Origin: Thermohalobaculum sp039030915
GTDB lineage: Bacteria > Pseudomonadota > Alphaproteobacteria > Rhodobacterales > Rhodobacteraceae
Assembly: GCA_039030915.1 (NCBI GenBank)
Contig: JBCCDG010000006.1
Location: 10,276-74,275, forward strand
DNA: 64,000 nt
Direction of reading: 5' to 3'
Under the pieces are notes generated by a model. It worked only from the letters and a program-made list of their open reading frames with translations. It did not search any database and was not told the DNA's origin. The translations under genes were made by a program, and so were the position numbers. Below, piece after piece: positions 44,732 to 53,720 of this stretch. Within the stretch, counting starts at the first letter, position 1; the number at the start of each line of letters is the position of its first letter.

Positions 44732-45364
44732 TCAGTACTTCTCCGCCGTGTGGTCGGCCGAGACGACGTTGACGGTGCCAGGCGTGATCACCGTCAGATG
44801 ATGGTGCGGATTGCCGTCGCCATCCACCCCGCCGAGCGCCACGGAGCCTGCCATCGCGAGCCGGCGCGCCGTGCTGGCCATGCCGCGGGCGTCAAGCATC
44901 TCGCGGGACGCCACATCGATGATGACCTTGAGCGGCGTACCGCCCTCGAGATCCCGCTCGAGCTTGGAGACGAAGGCCGCACAGTCCCGGCCACCGGCGT
45001 CGCAGAACCCGCGCCGCGCCGCCTGATCGTCCCGGAAATCCTGAAACCCGACGGTCTCGCCCGTATCCGAGTTCACGACGCTGATCGCCAAAGCGATGAG
45101 CCCCTCCGGCAGAATCGGCGCAATGGCACAGCTATCCCCCGCCGCCGAGCCGAGCGCCGTGAGCCCGTCGATCTCGATCTGCGCCTGGTTGCTGGAGGAG
45201 GTGGGTCCGGTCGGCGCCTCCTTCTCGAGCAGATCGATCGCGCCCGGCAAGCCCGGACCGGGATTCGAGGGGCAGGCCAGCGCAGCGCCACCCAGCGCTA
45301 CCGACAGCGAACCGATGATCGCAGCACCGCCGAAGCGACGCGTCACATGCGTAATCCAGTGCAT
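44732..45364 (-). CDS. Secreted protein of unknown function
   Basis: The 210-residue protein has a signal peptide (FGGAAIIGSLSVALGGAALA, cleavage near residue 31) and a mature part with four cysteines (ACPSN, GDSCAIA, GFCDAGG, RDCAAF) and a His-rich stretch GDGNPHHHLTV near the end, which could bind metal. I do not recognise the family. The ATG at 45364 has AAAGGAC upstream; an ATG eight codons earlier has no ribosome site. TTGACGCTG occurs twice upstream (about 45405-45460 on this strand), which may be promoter or operator sequence. Confidence 0.65.
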   Translation of the reverse strand: MHWITHVTRRFGGAAIIGSLSVALGGAALACPSNPGPGLPGAIDLLEKEAPTGPTSSSNQAQIEIDGLTALGSAAGDSCAIAPILPEGLIALAISVVNSDTGETVGFQDFRDDQAARRGFCDAGGRDCAAFVSKLERDLEGGTPLKVIIDVASREMLDARGMASTARRLAMAGSVALGGVDGDGNPHHHLTVITPGTVNVVSADHTAEKY

Positions 45365-45586
45365 AACATGTCCTTTGTTCTGTTTCATAGTGGGACACGC
45401 TCTACGGCAGCAGCGTCAAGCCAGCGGGTGTTTGCGCGGCCATCAGCGTCAAAAGAGGTTAACGGTAGGCAAGGCGAAGCCACCCGTACCGACGCCGTCA
45501 AAGCGCTGATGCCCGGTCCGACTTCTCCTATGGAAGATGGCGGTCTCGCATCCCGCGCCTGCCCGGCACAGGTAGAGAATGCTTCA

Positions 45587-46336
45587 TCAGGCGGGATGAG
45601 CGCGCCCGCGCCGAAGGACGGCGAACCCCGCCATCGCGGTCAGCATCAGCCAGGCGCCCGCCGGAAGCGGAACCGTGCTGGGTGGCTCGAGATCGGTGAT
45701 CTTGAACTGCACCGCCGCGGCCGCGTTGCTGCCAGCACCGAGCAGCACATCGCCCGTCAGCGTAAAGTCGGCGGTGAAGTCCATGCCGCCGATATAGAGA
45801 TAGCCACGCGTGTTGCTGGCCAGCGTGGAAAGCGCCGGCAGCGCCATGCCGCCCAGCATCAGGTCGTTGACCTCCGCCTGCCGCGTGCGGATGACCAGCG
45901 TGCGCGCAGGCTCGGTCGGGTTGTCGCCCGTGACGATCGCGGAAAGGTCGATGACATCGCTCAGCATGTTGCCATAGATTGACCAGGTGAGCGTTGTCGT
46001 CGCCGCAGTATAGCTCAACGTGAAGGGCTGCTCCTGGGCGAGGTCGATGCCGGCGCCGAGCTGACCGGAGACGGCGGTGTTGTCGATCCGGTTGAAGATC
46101 GCCGCCTCGGTGTTGCCGCCGGTACCACGGCTCCCGGCCCGCGCCTCGGCAACCGCGAATTCGCACCCGAAGTTGTCGCTGCCGCCGCACAGCGCCACGA
46201 ACCGGGTGTCCGGCCCGGCGACATCGGTCGGCGTGCTCACATCGAAGCGGACGGGCAGGGTCGCCGCCGAAACGGGCAGCGCGAGGGCCGTAGCGACGGA
46301 CGCAATCAGGATGCCGGTAAGAACGCAGCCACGCAT
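45587..46336 (-). CDS. Secreted VPLPA-CTERM sorted protein (choice-of-anchor type)
   Basis: The 249-residue protein has an N-terminal signal peptide and a C-terminal sorting signal: the motif VPLPAGAW, one membrane helix (LMLTAMAGFAVL) and a basic tail RRGRAHPA. VPLPA-CTERM signals are cleaved by a dedicated exosortase in Rhodobacterales and mark surface or exopolysaccharide-associated proteins. The middle region (ATTTLTWSIYGN, MDFTADFTLTGDVLLG) resembles choice-of-anchor beta-sandwich proteins. No exosortase gene is in the window. The start is ATG 46336 with GGAGAG just upstream. Confidence 0.85.
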   Translation of the reverse strand: MRGCVLTGILIASVATALALPVSAATLPVRFDVSTPTDVAGPDTRFVALCGGSDNFGCEFAVAEARAGSRGTGGNTEAAIFNRIDNTAVSGQLGAGIDLAQEQPFTLSYTAATTTLTWSIYGNMLSDVIDLSAIVTGDNPTEPARTLVIRTRQAEVNDLMLGGMALPALSTLASNTRGYLYIGGMDFTADFTLTGDVLLGAGSNAAAAVQFKITDLEPPSTVPLPAGAWLMLTAMAGFAVLRRGRAHPA

Positions 46337-46486
46337 TTCTCTCTCCACGCAAAGGCAACGCGGAGCAGAAGCACCGAGATCGAGGCGCTTTCATGACGCT
46401 TCGCAGAGATAGGGCAAACAATGGAACCGCTCGCCGAAAACTGCCCCATCGCAGGTCAGACGGCAGCGCTCTCCGTCCGTTCCATG

Positions 46487-46987
46487 TCAGTGCGCGGTCG
46501 GATTAACCAGCCACTCGGCGCGGTGGACCACCTGGAAATGCTCGATCACGAGCTCCCGCCGCTCGTCCCAGTCGAGGCCAAAGGCGGCGGCACGGGCCGC
46601 GTAATAGGCGCCGCATTCGCGCTGCCAGGTCTCGAGCGTGCCGTCCCATTCGCCATAGGCGAGCGCCAGCCCCTCGTCGCAATCGCAGAACCTGACCAGC
46701 ATCAGCGCCCTGGTCCGCACCAGGCAGACGGCCGCCCCACCGCCATCGAGCACGATCGAGTAACTGCCGATGGGCGGTGGGCCGATCTCGGGCATGAACT
46801 CCTCCATCAGCGAGGATGTGGCAGTCTTGGCGCCCGAGAGGATCAGCGCCGCGCCCTCATCCGCCGCCATGGCGGTCTCGCCCACGCGCATCACGTCATA
46901 GAACCGCGCATCCACCGGCGTCTCGGGCAGCGCCATGAAGCTCCGCCAGAGCGACGCGGTGCCGTCGGTGAGCTCTTCCAGCCGCAT
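46487..46987 (-). CDS. ASCH-domain protein
   Basis: The 166-residue protein has the ASCH fold, a PUA-like RNA-binding beta-barrel, seen in ALILSGAKTATSSL (the GxKxxT motif), SIVLDGGGAAVCLVRT and the closing FGLDWDERRELVIEHFQVV. ASCH proteins are thought to bind RNA or modified nucleosides; some deacetylate cytidine derivatives. ATG 46987 is chosen for GGAGG six bases upstream. The gene is divergent from aroC. Confidence 0.8.
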   Translation of the reverse strand: MRLEELTDGTASLWRSFMALPETPVDARFYDVMRVGETAMAADEGAALILSGAKTATSSLMEEFMPEIGPPPIGSYSIVLDGGGAAVCLVRTRALMLVRFCDCDEGLALAYGEWDGTLETWQRECGAYYAARAAAFGLDWDERRELVIEHFQVVHRAEWLVNPTAH

Positions 46988-47222
46988 CGCCGCCTCCTCT
47001 TCGCCGTCGCGCACGGGGTCCCCTGCCCCGTCGCCAATCATTGCCGCCCTTGCCCCCCGCGGCGCAAACTGGTTCACGGGAGGATGCGATCATCCTGACC
47101 GTGGCCGCCGCCGGAGGCCAGTACCGAGACGCAACCGCCGGCACCCGACACGCCGCCAGCGCCCGATACGCCCCGGGAGGCGCCTGGAACGAGCCGCAGA
47201 CCACCACGAGACGAGCCCCGCG

Positions 47223-48335
47223 ATGTCCTTCAACAGCTTCGGCCACCTCTTCCGCGTCACCACCTGGGGCGAAAGCCATGGACCCGCCCTCGGCGCCACG
47301 GTCGATGGCTGCCCGCCGGGCATTCCCATCGACGCGGCCCAGCTCCAATACTGGCTGGACCGCCGAAAGCCGGGCCAGTCCCGCTACACCACCCAGCGGC
47401 GCGAGGCCGATGAGGTCGAAATTCTTTCCGGCACGTTCGAGGGGCAGACCACCGGCACGCCCGTCCAGCTCATGATCCGCAACACGGATCAACGCTCAAA
47501 GGATTACGGAGACATAGTTAACAAATTCCGACCGGGGCATGCGGACTACACCTACTGGGTCAAATACGGCATCCGGGATCATCGCGGGGGAGGACGCTCC
47601 TCGGCGCGGGAGACGGCGGCGCGGGTCGCAGCCTCCGGCATCGCCCGCGCGGCTCTGGCAGAGCTCGTGCCCGGGCTTACCATCCGCGGCGCGCTCGTCC
47701 AGATGGGACCGAAGACCATCGACCGCGCGGCGTGGGACTGGGAGGAGATCGACCGCAATCCCTTCTTCACCCCCGACCCGCAAGCCGCGGAGGATTGGGC
47801 CGACTACCTCGACACGCTGCGCAAGGCAGGCGACAGCGTCGGCGCCGTGATCGAGGTCGTGGCCTCGGGCGTCCCGCCCGGTCTCGGCGCGCCGATCTAC
47901 GCCAAGCTCGACACCGATCTCGCCGCCGCGATGATGAGCATCAACGCCGTGAAGGGCGTCGAGATCGGGGACGGCTTCGCCGCCGCGACGCTTTCGGGCA
48001 GCGAGAACGCCGACGAGATGCGGATGGGGGCCGAGGGGCCGGACTTCCTGGCCAACCATGCTGGCGGCATCCTCGGCGGCATCTCGACCGGCCAGGACGT
48101 GGTGGTCCGCTTCGCCGTGAAGCCGACCTCCTCGATCCTCACGCCGCGCGCCACGATCGACAAGGCCGGCCACGACACCCATATCGTGACCAAGGGTCGG
48201 CACGATCCATGCGTCGGCATCCGCGCCGTGCCGGTGGGCGAGGCGATGATGGCCTGCGTGCTGCTCGATCACGTCTTACTCCACCGCGGCCATGTGGGCG
48301 AGAACCGGGGCCATATCGGCGACAACCGTGTCTAG
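47223..48335 (+). CDS. aroC: Chorismate synthase
   Basis: The 370-residue FMN-dependent enzyme makes chorismate, the branch point for aromatic amino acids and folate. It begins MSFNSFGHLFRVTTWGESHG (the GESHG signature); GGGRSSARETAARVA and the closing HDPCVGIRAVPVGEAM are also present. The ATG at 47223 follows a weak ribosome site. Its 3' end overlaps the GNAT gene by eight bases. Confidence 0.97.
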   Translation: MSFNSFGHLFRVTTWGESHGPALGATVDGCPPGIPIDAAQLQYWLDRRKPGQSRYTTQRREADEVEILSGTFEGQTTGTPVQLMIRNTDQRSKDYGDIVNKFRPGHADYTYWVKYGIRDHRGGGRSSARETAARVAASGIARAALAELVPGLTIRGALVQMGPKTIDRAAWDWEEIDRNPFFTPDPQAAEDWADYLDTLRKAGDSVGAVIEVVASGVPPGLGAPIYAKLDTDLAAAMMSINAVKGVEIGDGFAAATLSGSENADEMRMGAEGPDFLANHAGGILGGISTGQDVVVRFAVKPTSSILTPRATIDKAGHDTHIVTKGRHDPCVGIRAVPVGEAMMACVLLDHVLLHRGHVGENRGHIGDNRV

Positions 48336-48834
48336 ATCGCCGGGCGCCGACGGCGATTCGGACAGCCCACCGGCCCTCACCCTCGCCACGCCCGAGGATT
48401 TGCCCGCGCTCACCGCCCTCGCCCTCGCGGCTTACGCCAAATACACCCCGCGCCTCGGCCATGAGCCACCTGCCATGCGGCCGGACTTCGTGGGCCATGT
48501 CACGCGCGGCGAGGTGTCGGTGCTGCGGAGCGCGGCCGGACTCGACGCCTATCTCGTCCATTTCGAAGCCGGGGGCGCCTGGGTGATCGAGAACATCGCG
48601 GTCGCACCGGGTGCGCAGGGCAAGGGCATCGGCCGCGCTCTCCTCTCCCATGCCGAGGCCGCAGGCCGGGACGCCGGATGCCGGCGCGCCGTCCTCCTCA
48701 CCAACCTCGTCATGACCGAGAACCAGGCGCTCTACACCCGCCTCGGCTGGCGCGAGACCGGGCGCCGGCCCTACAGGGGCACCCATGTGATCGACTACGA
48801 AAAGCCGCTGGACGGCGCCGGAGGGAACCCATGA
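48328..48834 (+). CDS. GNAT-family N-acetyltransferase
   Basis: The 168-residue protein has the acetyl-CoA-binding motif IAVAPGAQGKGIGRALLSHAE near its middle and the LYTRLGWRETGRR strand at the end. It acetylates an unknown amine. The start is GTG 48328, inside the aroC end, and its stop overlaps the HAD gene start as ATGA, so the three genes form one transcript. The ribosome site is weak. Confidence 0.87.
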   Translation: MSRSPGADGDSDSPPALTLATPEDLPALTALALAAYAKYTPRLGHEPPAMRPDFVGHVTRGEVSVLRSAAGLDAYLVHFEAGGAWVIENIAVAPGAQGKGIGRALLSHAEAAGRDAGCRRAVLLTNLVMTENQALYTRLGWRETGRRPYRGTHVIDYEKPLDGAGGNP

Positions 48835-49559
48835 CAATAAAGGCCGCGATCTTCGATGTCTTCGGCACCTGCGTCGACTGGCGCCGCGGCGTCGCCGAAG
48901 CCGTCGCCCCCGCCTTCGCCACCAAGGGGATAGAGATCGACCCAGACGCCTTCGCCACCGCCTGGCGCGCCGAGTACCAGCCGGGCATGGAGGTCGTCCG
49001 CAGCGCCGGCCGGCCCTACACCGCTCTCGACATCCTCCACCGCGAGAACCTCGAACGCGCGCTTGCCAAGAACGGGCTCGCAGGCGCGTTCTCCGAGGCA
49101 GAGAAGGACGCGCTCAATCGCGCCTGGGAGAAGCTGCCGGCGTGGGAGGACGTGGCGCAGGGCCTTGCCTCGATTCGCGAGAAGGTGCTCGTAGCGCCCT
49201 GCTCCAACGGCTCCATCGCCCTCATGAGCCGCCTCGCGCGCTTTGCCGGGCTCGAATGGGACGCCATCCTCGGCGCGGAGATAGCGCAGGACTACAAGCC
49301 CAAACCTGCCGTCTACCTGGCCTCCGCCGCCGCCTTCGGGCTCGCACCGTCCGAGGTTCTGATGGTCGCCGCCCACAACGACGATCTCGCGGCCGCCCGC
49401 GCCCTCGGCTTCCCCACGGCCTTCGTTCCCCGCCCCACCGAACACGGCCCCGATCAGACCACAGACCGCAGCCCAACCGAGCAATGGGATATCGTGGCCA
49501 CCGACTTTGCGGAGCTCGCCGCTACCCTGCCGAGGCCCGTCCACGTCCCTTGGGAATGA
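48831..49559 (+). CDS. Haloacid dehalogenase type II (HAD superfamily)
   Basis: The 242-residue hydrolase has the nucleophile Asp9 in AAIFDVFGT, the Ser/Thr motif in VAPCSNGS, the lysine in DYKPKPAVY and the acidic motif MVAAHNDDLAAA. The type II haloacid dehalogenase pattern (D-F-G-T, then the C-terminal N-D-D) fits; the natural substrate may instead be a small phosphate ester. GGAGGG precedes the ATG, which overlaps the GNAT stop (ATGA). Confidence 0.9.
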   Translation: MTIKAAIFDVFGTCVDWRRGVAEAVAPAFATKGIEIDPDAFATAWRAEYQPGMEVVRSAGRPYTALDILHRENLERALAKNGLAGAFSEAEKDALNRAWEKLPAWEDVAQGLASIREKVLVAPCSNGSIALMSRLARFAGLEWDAILGAEIAQDYKPKPAVYLASAAAFGLAPSEVLMVAAHNDDLAAARALGFPTAFVPRPTEHGPDQTTDRSPTEQWDIVATDFAELAATLPRPVHVPWE

Positions 49560-50275
49560 GGATGCGGATGACCATGTGCGCCGCTTCGTCACCTGCGGCG
49601 GTATCGGCGCTATCGGTTCGGATGGTATCGGCAGTCGGGAACGGCGCCGTGTTCGTTACGGTCGATGCGTAGCTCCCGGACCACCGCCACGTCGAGCGGG
49701 ATCGGCACCGGTTCGGGCGGCGGCGTCGGAGCCTGCTTCTCTTCTCCATGCCGCGGCCCCTCCCGGGCCGGCTCTGGGCAGCGCCTTTGATGGCTGTCGC
49801 TTCGATCCGCTGGCCGCTCCGCGCCTGACTAACTTCGACGGTGGCGAAGTTGCACGCATAGGGACCGATCCTGCGTCGCTGATCGCAGACCCGGCGCTCG
49901 GCCTTGCCCTTCGCGGGCGGCTACCCGGCAGAAAGGCATCTGCATCGAACTGATGAGGCGCTCTCCGGCCGCGCATCGATCTGAGCGTTCGCCTCATAGC
50001 GCTCGTCGAGATCAGCTTCGTCGACGGATCGGTCGGGTAGCGACAAACGCCGGGAGGGCATCGCGGTGGTTGCGAACGGGTGGTGTGCATGGCAGCGTTA
50101 ATAAATCTGAGGCGGCAACCGCCGCCGCTGCCATGAGATGACATCCAGGCCTGACTGTCGGCGCGTCGCCGACGGGCGCTACCGAGGCGATGACCCTGAT
50201 ATCGTGGGTGGTCGGCGGTCGATTTCGCGGCATGACATTGCCGAGGCCTCATCGAGAATGACAGGGAGTGTGCCA
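49560..50275. other. Gene-free leader of the ABC uptake operon
   Basis: About 715 bases without a supported gene. A hairpin at 50088-50135 lies 140-190 bases before the operon start and is described separately. A short minus-strand frame near 49600-49740 reads LDVAVVRELRIDRNEHGAVP before a stop and may be a relic of a coding region. Confidence 0.45.
50088..50135. other. Nested hairpin upstream of the ABC uptake operon
   Basis: Outer arms CATGGCAGCG (50088-50097) and CGCTGCCATG (50126-50135) are perfect complements. Inside them GGCGG (50111-50115) pairs with CCGCC (50119-50123) across CAA. The unpaired part GTTAATAAATCTGA is unusually AT-rich. It may be an operator or a 5' leader structure. 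Confidence 0.5.
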
Positions 50276-51823
50276 ATGAAAACCTTGATGACGAGCGTCG
50301 CCGCGCTGGCCATTGCGGCCGGCGCCGCCTTCGCGGAGCCCAAGAGCGGCGGGCGGATCGATGTCGTGATCCAGCCCGAGCCGCCGAGCCTCATGCTCGG
50401 CATCGTGCAGAACGGCCCGACGCAGATGGTCGCCGGCAACATCTACGAGGGGCTCCTCCGCTACGACACCGATCTCAACCCGCAGCCCGGGCTCGCGAAG
50501 TCCTGGGAGGTCTCGGAAGACGGGCTGACCTACACCTTCATGCTGCACGAGGGCGTAAAATGGCATGACGGCGCGCCCTTCTCGGCCGATGACGTCGTGT
50601 TCTCGGTGGACGAGTTTCTGCGCGAGACGCATCCCCGCCTCCGCGTCTCCCTCGCGCATGTCGAGAGCGTGACCGCGCCCGACCCCAACACGGTTGTCTT
50701 CAAGCTCAAGAACCCGTTCGGGCCCTTCCTCGGCATCTTCGAGGTCGGCACGATGCCGATCGTGCCCAAGCACATCTACGAGGGCACAGACTTCGCCGAC
50801 AACCCGATGAACAACACGCCCATCGGTACCGGCCCCTTCAAATTCGAGGCGTGGGAGCAGGGCAGCTATATCCACCTCGTGAAGAACGAGGACTACTACA
50901 TCGAGGGCCAGCCCTACCTCGACGAGATCTACTGGCGCGTGATTCCTGACGCTGCGGCCCGCGCCGTCGCCTTCGAGACGGGCGAGGTCGATGTGCTGCC
51001 GGGCGGCTCGGTCGAGAATTTCGACGTGCCGCGGCTGACGGCGATGGACGGCGTCTGCTCCACCGGCGATGGCTGGGAGTATTTCGGTCCCCACGCCTGG
51101 CTCTGGCTGGACACCCGCGACGGGCCGACGGCGGACAAGCGGTTCCGCCAAGCGATCATGTACGCCATCGACCGGGAGTTCGCGAAGGACGTCGTCTGGA
51201 ACGGCTTCGGCAAGGTACCGACGGGACCGGTCTCATCCAAAACCAGGTTCTACTCGGACGACGTGCGGCAGTATCCCCACGACCCGGACAAGGCGAAGGA
51301 GCTGCTCGCCGAAATGGGCTATGACGGCACGCCCATAAAGCTCCTGCCGCTACCCTATGGCGAGACCTGGCAACGTTGGGCCGAGGCGGTGCGGCAGAAC
51401 CTTTCGGATGTCGGCATCCCGACAGAGATCGTGGCCACCGACGTCGCTGGTTGGAACCAGAAGGTCAGCGAGTGGGACTTCGACCTCGCCTTCACCTATC
51501 TCTACCAGTACGGCGATCCGGCGCTCGGCGTGGCGCGGACATACATCTCCTCCAACATCGCGAAGGGCAGCCCCTGGAATAATGTCTCGGGCTACGAGAA
51601 CCCCAAGGTCGATGAGCTCTTCGCCGAGGCCGCCGTGGCCGTCGGCGCGGATGCCCGTCAGGAGATCTATGACGAGCTGCAGAAGGTCATCGTCGAGGAT
51701 GTGCCGGTGGCCTGGATGCTCGAGCTCGAGTTTCCGACGATCTACCGCTGCGAGGTGAAGGACCTCGTGGAGACGGCGATCGGCGTGAATGACGGCTTCA
51801 AGGACGCCTATATCGACAAGTGA
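50276..51823 (+). CDS. Periplasmic substrate-binding protein of a peptide/opine-type ABC transporter (SBP family 5)
   Basis: The 515-residue protein has a signal peptide (LMTSVAALAIAAGAAFA, cleavage near 22) and the family-5 pattern: YEGLLRYDTDLNPQPGLAKSWEVSEDGLTYTF, the GVKWHDGAPFSADDVVFS block and PIGTGPFKF. It captures peptides, opines or similar compounds in the periplasm. GGGAG precedes the ATG. It is the first gene of a five-gene unit with the two permeases, the double ATPase and an M20 deacylase; a stem-loop follows it, which usually gives higher yield of the binding protein. Confidence 0.94.
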   Translation: MKTLMTSVAALAIAAGAAFAEPKSGGRIDVVIQPEPPSLMLGIVQNGPTQMVAGNIYEGLLRYDTDLNPQPGLAKSWEVSEDGLTYTFMLHEGVKWHDGAPFSADDVVFSVDEFLRETHPRLRVSLAHVESVTAPDPNTVVFKLKNPFGPFLGIFEVGTMPIVPKHIYEGTDFADNPMNNTPIGTGPFKFEAWEQGSYIHLVKNEDYYIEGQPYLDEIYWRVIPDAAARAVAFETGEVDVLPGGSVENFDVPRLTAMDGVCSTGDGWEYFGPHAWLWLDTRDGPTADKRFRQAIMYAIDREFAKDVVWNGFGKVPTGPVSSKTRFYSDDVRQYPHDPDKAKELLAEMGYDGTPIKLLPLPYGETWQRWAEAVRQNLSDVGIPTEIVATDVAGWNQKVSEWDFDLAFTYLYQYGDPALGVARTYISSNIAKGSPWNNVSGYENPKVDELFAEAAVAVGADARQEIYDELQKVIVEDVPVAWMLELEFPTIYRCEVKDLVETAIGVNDGFKDAYIDK

Positions 51824-51841
51824 TCGCGCGCGTCTGACCTC

Positions 51842-51865
51842 GGCGGCCCTTCCTGTGGGGCCGCC
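51842..51865 (+). other. Intercistronic stem-loop between binding protein and permease
   Basis: GGCGGCCC (51842-51849) pairs perfectly with GGGCCGCC (51858-51865) around an 8-base loop. There is no T-run, so it probably slows decay of the upstream message or partly attenuates transcription. Confidence 0.6.
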
Positions 51866-51906
51866 ATCCCTTCACCGATACTCCGGTCGAGCGATTGGGG
51901 AGCCCG

Positions 51907-52884
51907 ATGGCCCTCGCTTATGTGATCCTCCAGCGCCTCTTCAAGGCAGCGGTCACGCTGCTCCTGATCGTCACGCTCAACTTCATCCTGATCAACGCTG
52001 CGCCGGGCGATCCGGCAGCGGTGATGGCCGGCGAGGCGGGCGCCGCGGATGAGAAGTTCATCGCGGATCTGCGTGCGAAGTTCGGCCTGGACCAGCCCTT
52101 CCACATCCGCCTCTGGACCTATGTTTCGAACGTGGTGCAGCTCGATCTCGGCTATTCGTACCGCCGGGACGCACCTGTCTTGGATCTGATCATGGAGCGG
52201 CTGCCTGCAACGCTCCTCCTGACGATGACCGCGTTCTTCGTCTCCCTCGGCATCGGCGTACTGCTCGGCGCCATTGCTGCCGCACGGGTCGGGCGCTGGG
52301 CGGATAGCCTGGTCACTACCCTGGCTCTCCTCTTCTACGCGACACCACTCTTCTGGGTGGCGCTCATGGCCGTCCTGCTCTTCTCAGTGCAGCTCGAATG
52401 GCTGCCCGGCTTCGGCTTCGAGACGGTGGGCGCCGGGTACACCGGGCTCGAGCGCGCGCTCGATATCGGAACCCATCTGATCCTACCGGCGCTCACGCTC
52501 GGCCTCTTCTTCGCGGCCGTCTACATGCGGATGACACGCGCCTCGATGCTCGAGGTCGCCGGCATGGACTTTGTGAAGACAGCGCGCGCCAAGGGCCTGC
52601 CGGGCCGGCTGATCCAGCGCCGCCATGTGCTGCGCAACGCCCTCCTGCCGGTCGTGACGCTGGCCGGCCTCCAGGCGGGGCAGCTCGTCGGCGGCGCGGT
52701 ACTGACCGAGACGGTCTTCGCTTGGCCGGGCGTGGGGCGGCTTATGTTCGAGAGCATGGCCGCGCGCGACTACAGCCTGCTTCTCGGCGTCTTCCTCGTC
52801 TCAGCGGCCCTCGTGATCTTCTTCAACGTGCTGACGGATATCGTGTACCGGCTGATCGACCCGCGCATCGGAGCGGGACGATGA
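51907..52884 (+). CDS. ABC transporter permease, DppB type
   Basis: The 325-residue inner-membrane protein begins ALAYVILQRLFKAAVTLLLIV and has six membrane segments. The ATPase-docking EAA loop is DFVKTARAKGLPGRLIQRRH. It pairs with the DppC-type permease to form the channel. The ATG at 51907 has GGGGAG upstream. Its stop overlaps the next start (ATGA). Confidence 0.94.
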   Translation: MALAYVILQRLFKAAVTLLLIVTLNFILINAAPGDPAAVMAGEAGAADEKFIADLRAKFGLDQPFHIRLWTYVSNVVQLDLGYSYRRDAPVLDLIMERLPATLLLTMTAFFVSLGIGVLLGAIAAARVGRWADSLVTTLALLFYATPLFWVALMAVLLFSVQLEWLPGFGFETVGAGYTGLERALDIGTHLILPALTLGLFFAAVYMRMTRASMLEVAGMDFVKTARAKGLPGRLIQRRHVLRNALLPVVTLAGLQAGQLVGGAVLTETVFAWPGVGRLMFESMAARDYSLLLGVFLVSAALVIFFNVLTDIVYRLIDPRIGAGR

Positions 52885-53720
52885 GGGCGTTCTGGCGGGC
52901 CTTCTCCCGGAACCGCGGCGCTGTCGCGGGACTGGTGCTGCTCTGGATCGTGATCGCGGTTGCGCTCCTGGCCCCGTTGATCTTCCCCGACAGCCCCTGG
53001 CGCATGGTGCAGCGACCATTCCTGCCGCCCTTCGCCAACGAAGCCTATCCCCTCGGCACCGACACGCTGGGCCGCGATGTCGCCGCGGGCCTCGCCTATG
53101 GCGCGCAGGTCTCGCTGGTCGTGGGCCTTATCTCGACCGCCGTCGCCCTCCTCATCGGGGTGCCGCTCGGTGCGCTGGCCGGCTATTTCGGGGGCTGGGT
53201 GGACGAGGCGGCGATGCGTTTCACCGAGTTCTTCCAGACGATCCCGTCCTTCGCGCTCGCCATCGTGCTGGTCGCGATCTTCCAGCCCACACTCGGCTCC
53301 ATCGTCGTCGCCATCGCGGTGGTGAGCTGGCCGCCTGTCGCCCGCCTCGTGCGGGCCGAGGTACTGTCGCTACGGGAGCGGGATTTCGTCGACGCAGCGC
53401 GACTTCAGGGCCTTTCGGACTGGAACATCCTCGTTCGTCAGATCCTGCCGAATGCGGTCTCGCCCATCATCGTCATGGCCTCGCTCATGGTCGCAACCGC
53501 GATCCTGCTCGAGAGTTCGCTGTCCTTTCTCGGCCTCGGCGATCCGAACATCATGTCGTGGGGCTACATGATCGGCGCCGCGCGCACCGTGATACGCACG
53601 GCATGGTGGCTGAGCTTCTTCCCGGGCATCGCGATCCTGCTCACCGTCCTGGCGCTCAACCTGATCGGGGAGGGGCTGAACGACGCCCTCAACCCCCGAC
53701 TCGCCCGGGCCGGCCGATGA
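52881..53720 (+). CDS. ABC transporter permease, DppC type
   Basis: The 279-residue partner permease has the N-terminal ARNRGA-like segment (AFSRNRGAVAGLVLLW), the GTDTLGRDV stretch after the first segment, and the EAA loop DFVDAARLQGLSDWNILVR. Overlaps on both sides (ATGA at 52881 and 53717) show it is translated in one chain with its neighbours. Confidence 0.94.
   Translation: MRAFWRAFSRNRGAVAGLVLLWIVIAVALLAPLIFPDSPWRMVQRPFLPPFANEAYPLGTDTLGRDVAAGLAYGAQVSLVVGLISTAVALLIGVPLGALAGYFGGWVDEAAMRFTEFFQTIPSFALAIVLVAIFQPTLGSIVVAIAVVSWPPVARLVRAEVLSLRERDFVDAARLQGLSDWNILVRQILPNAVSPIIVMASLMVATAILLESSLSFLGLGDPNIMSWGYMIGAARTVIRTAWWLSFFPGIAILLTVLALNLIGEGLNDALNPRLARAGR

Noticed and set aside
44355..44801. 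Plus-strand frame with a partly protein-like middle (TTFEIDASMRWAVTG)
   Set aside because: No ribosome site, overlaps the end of a better-supported minus-strand secreted protein gene, and the rest is Arg/Pro-rich.
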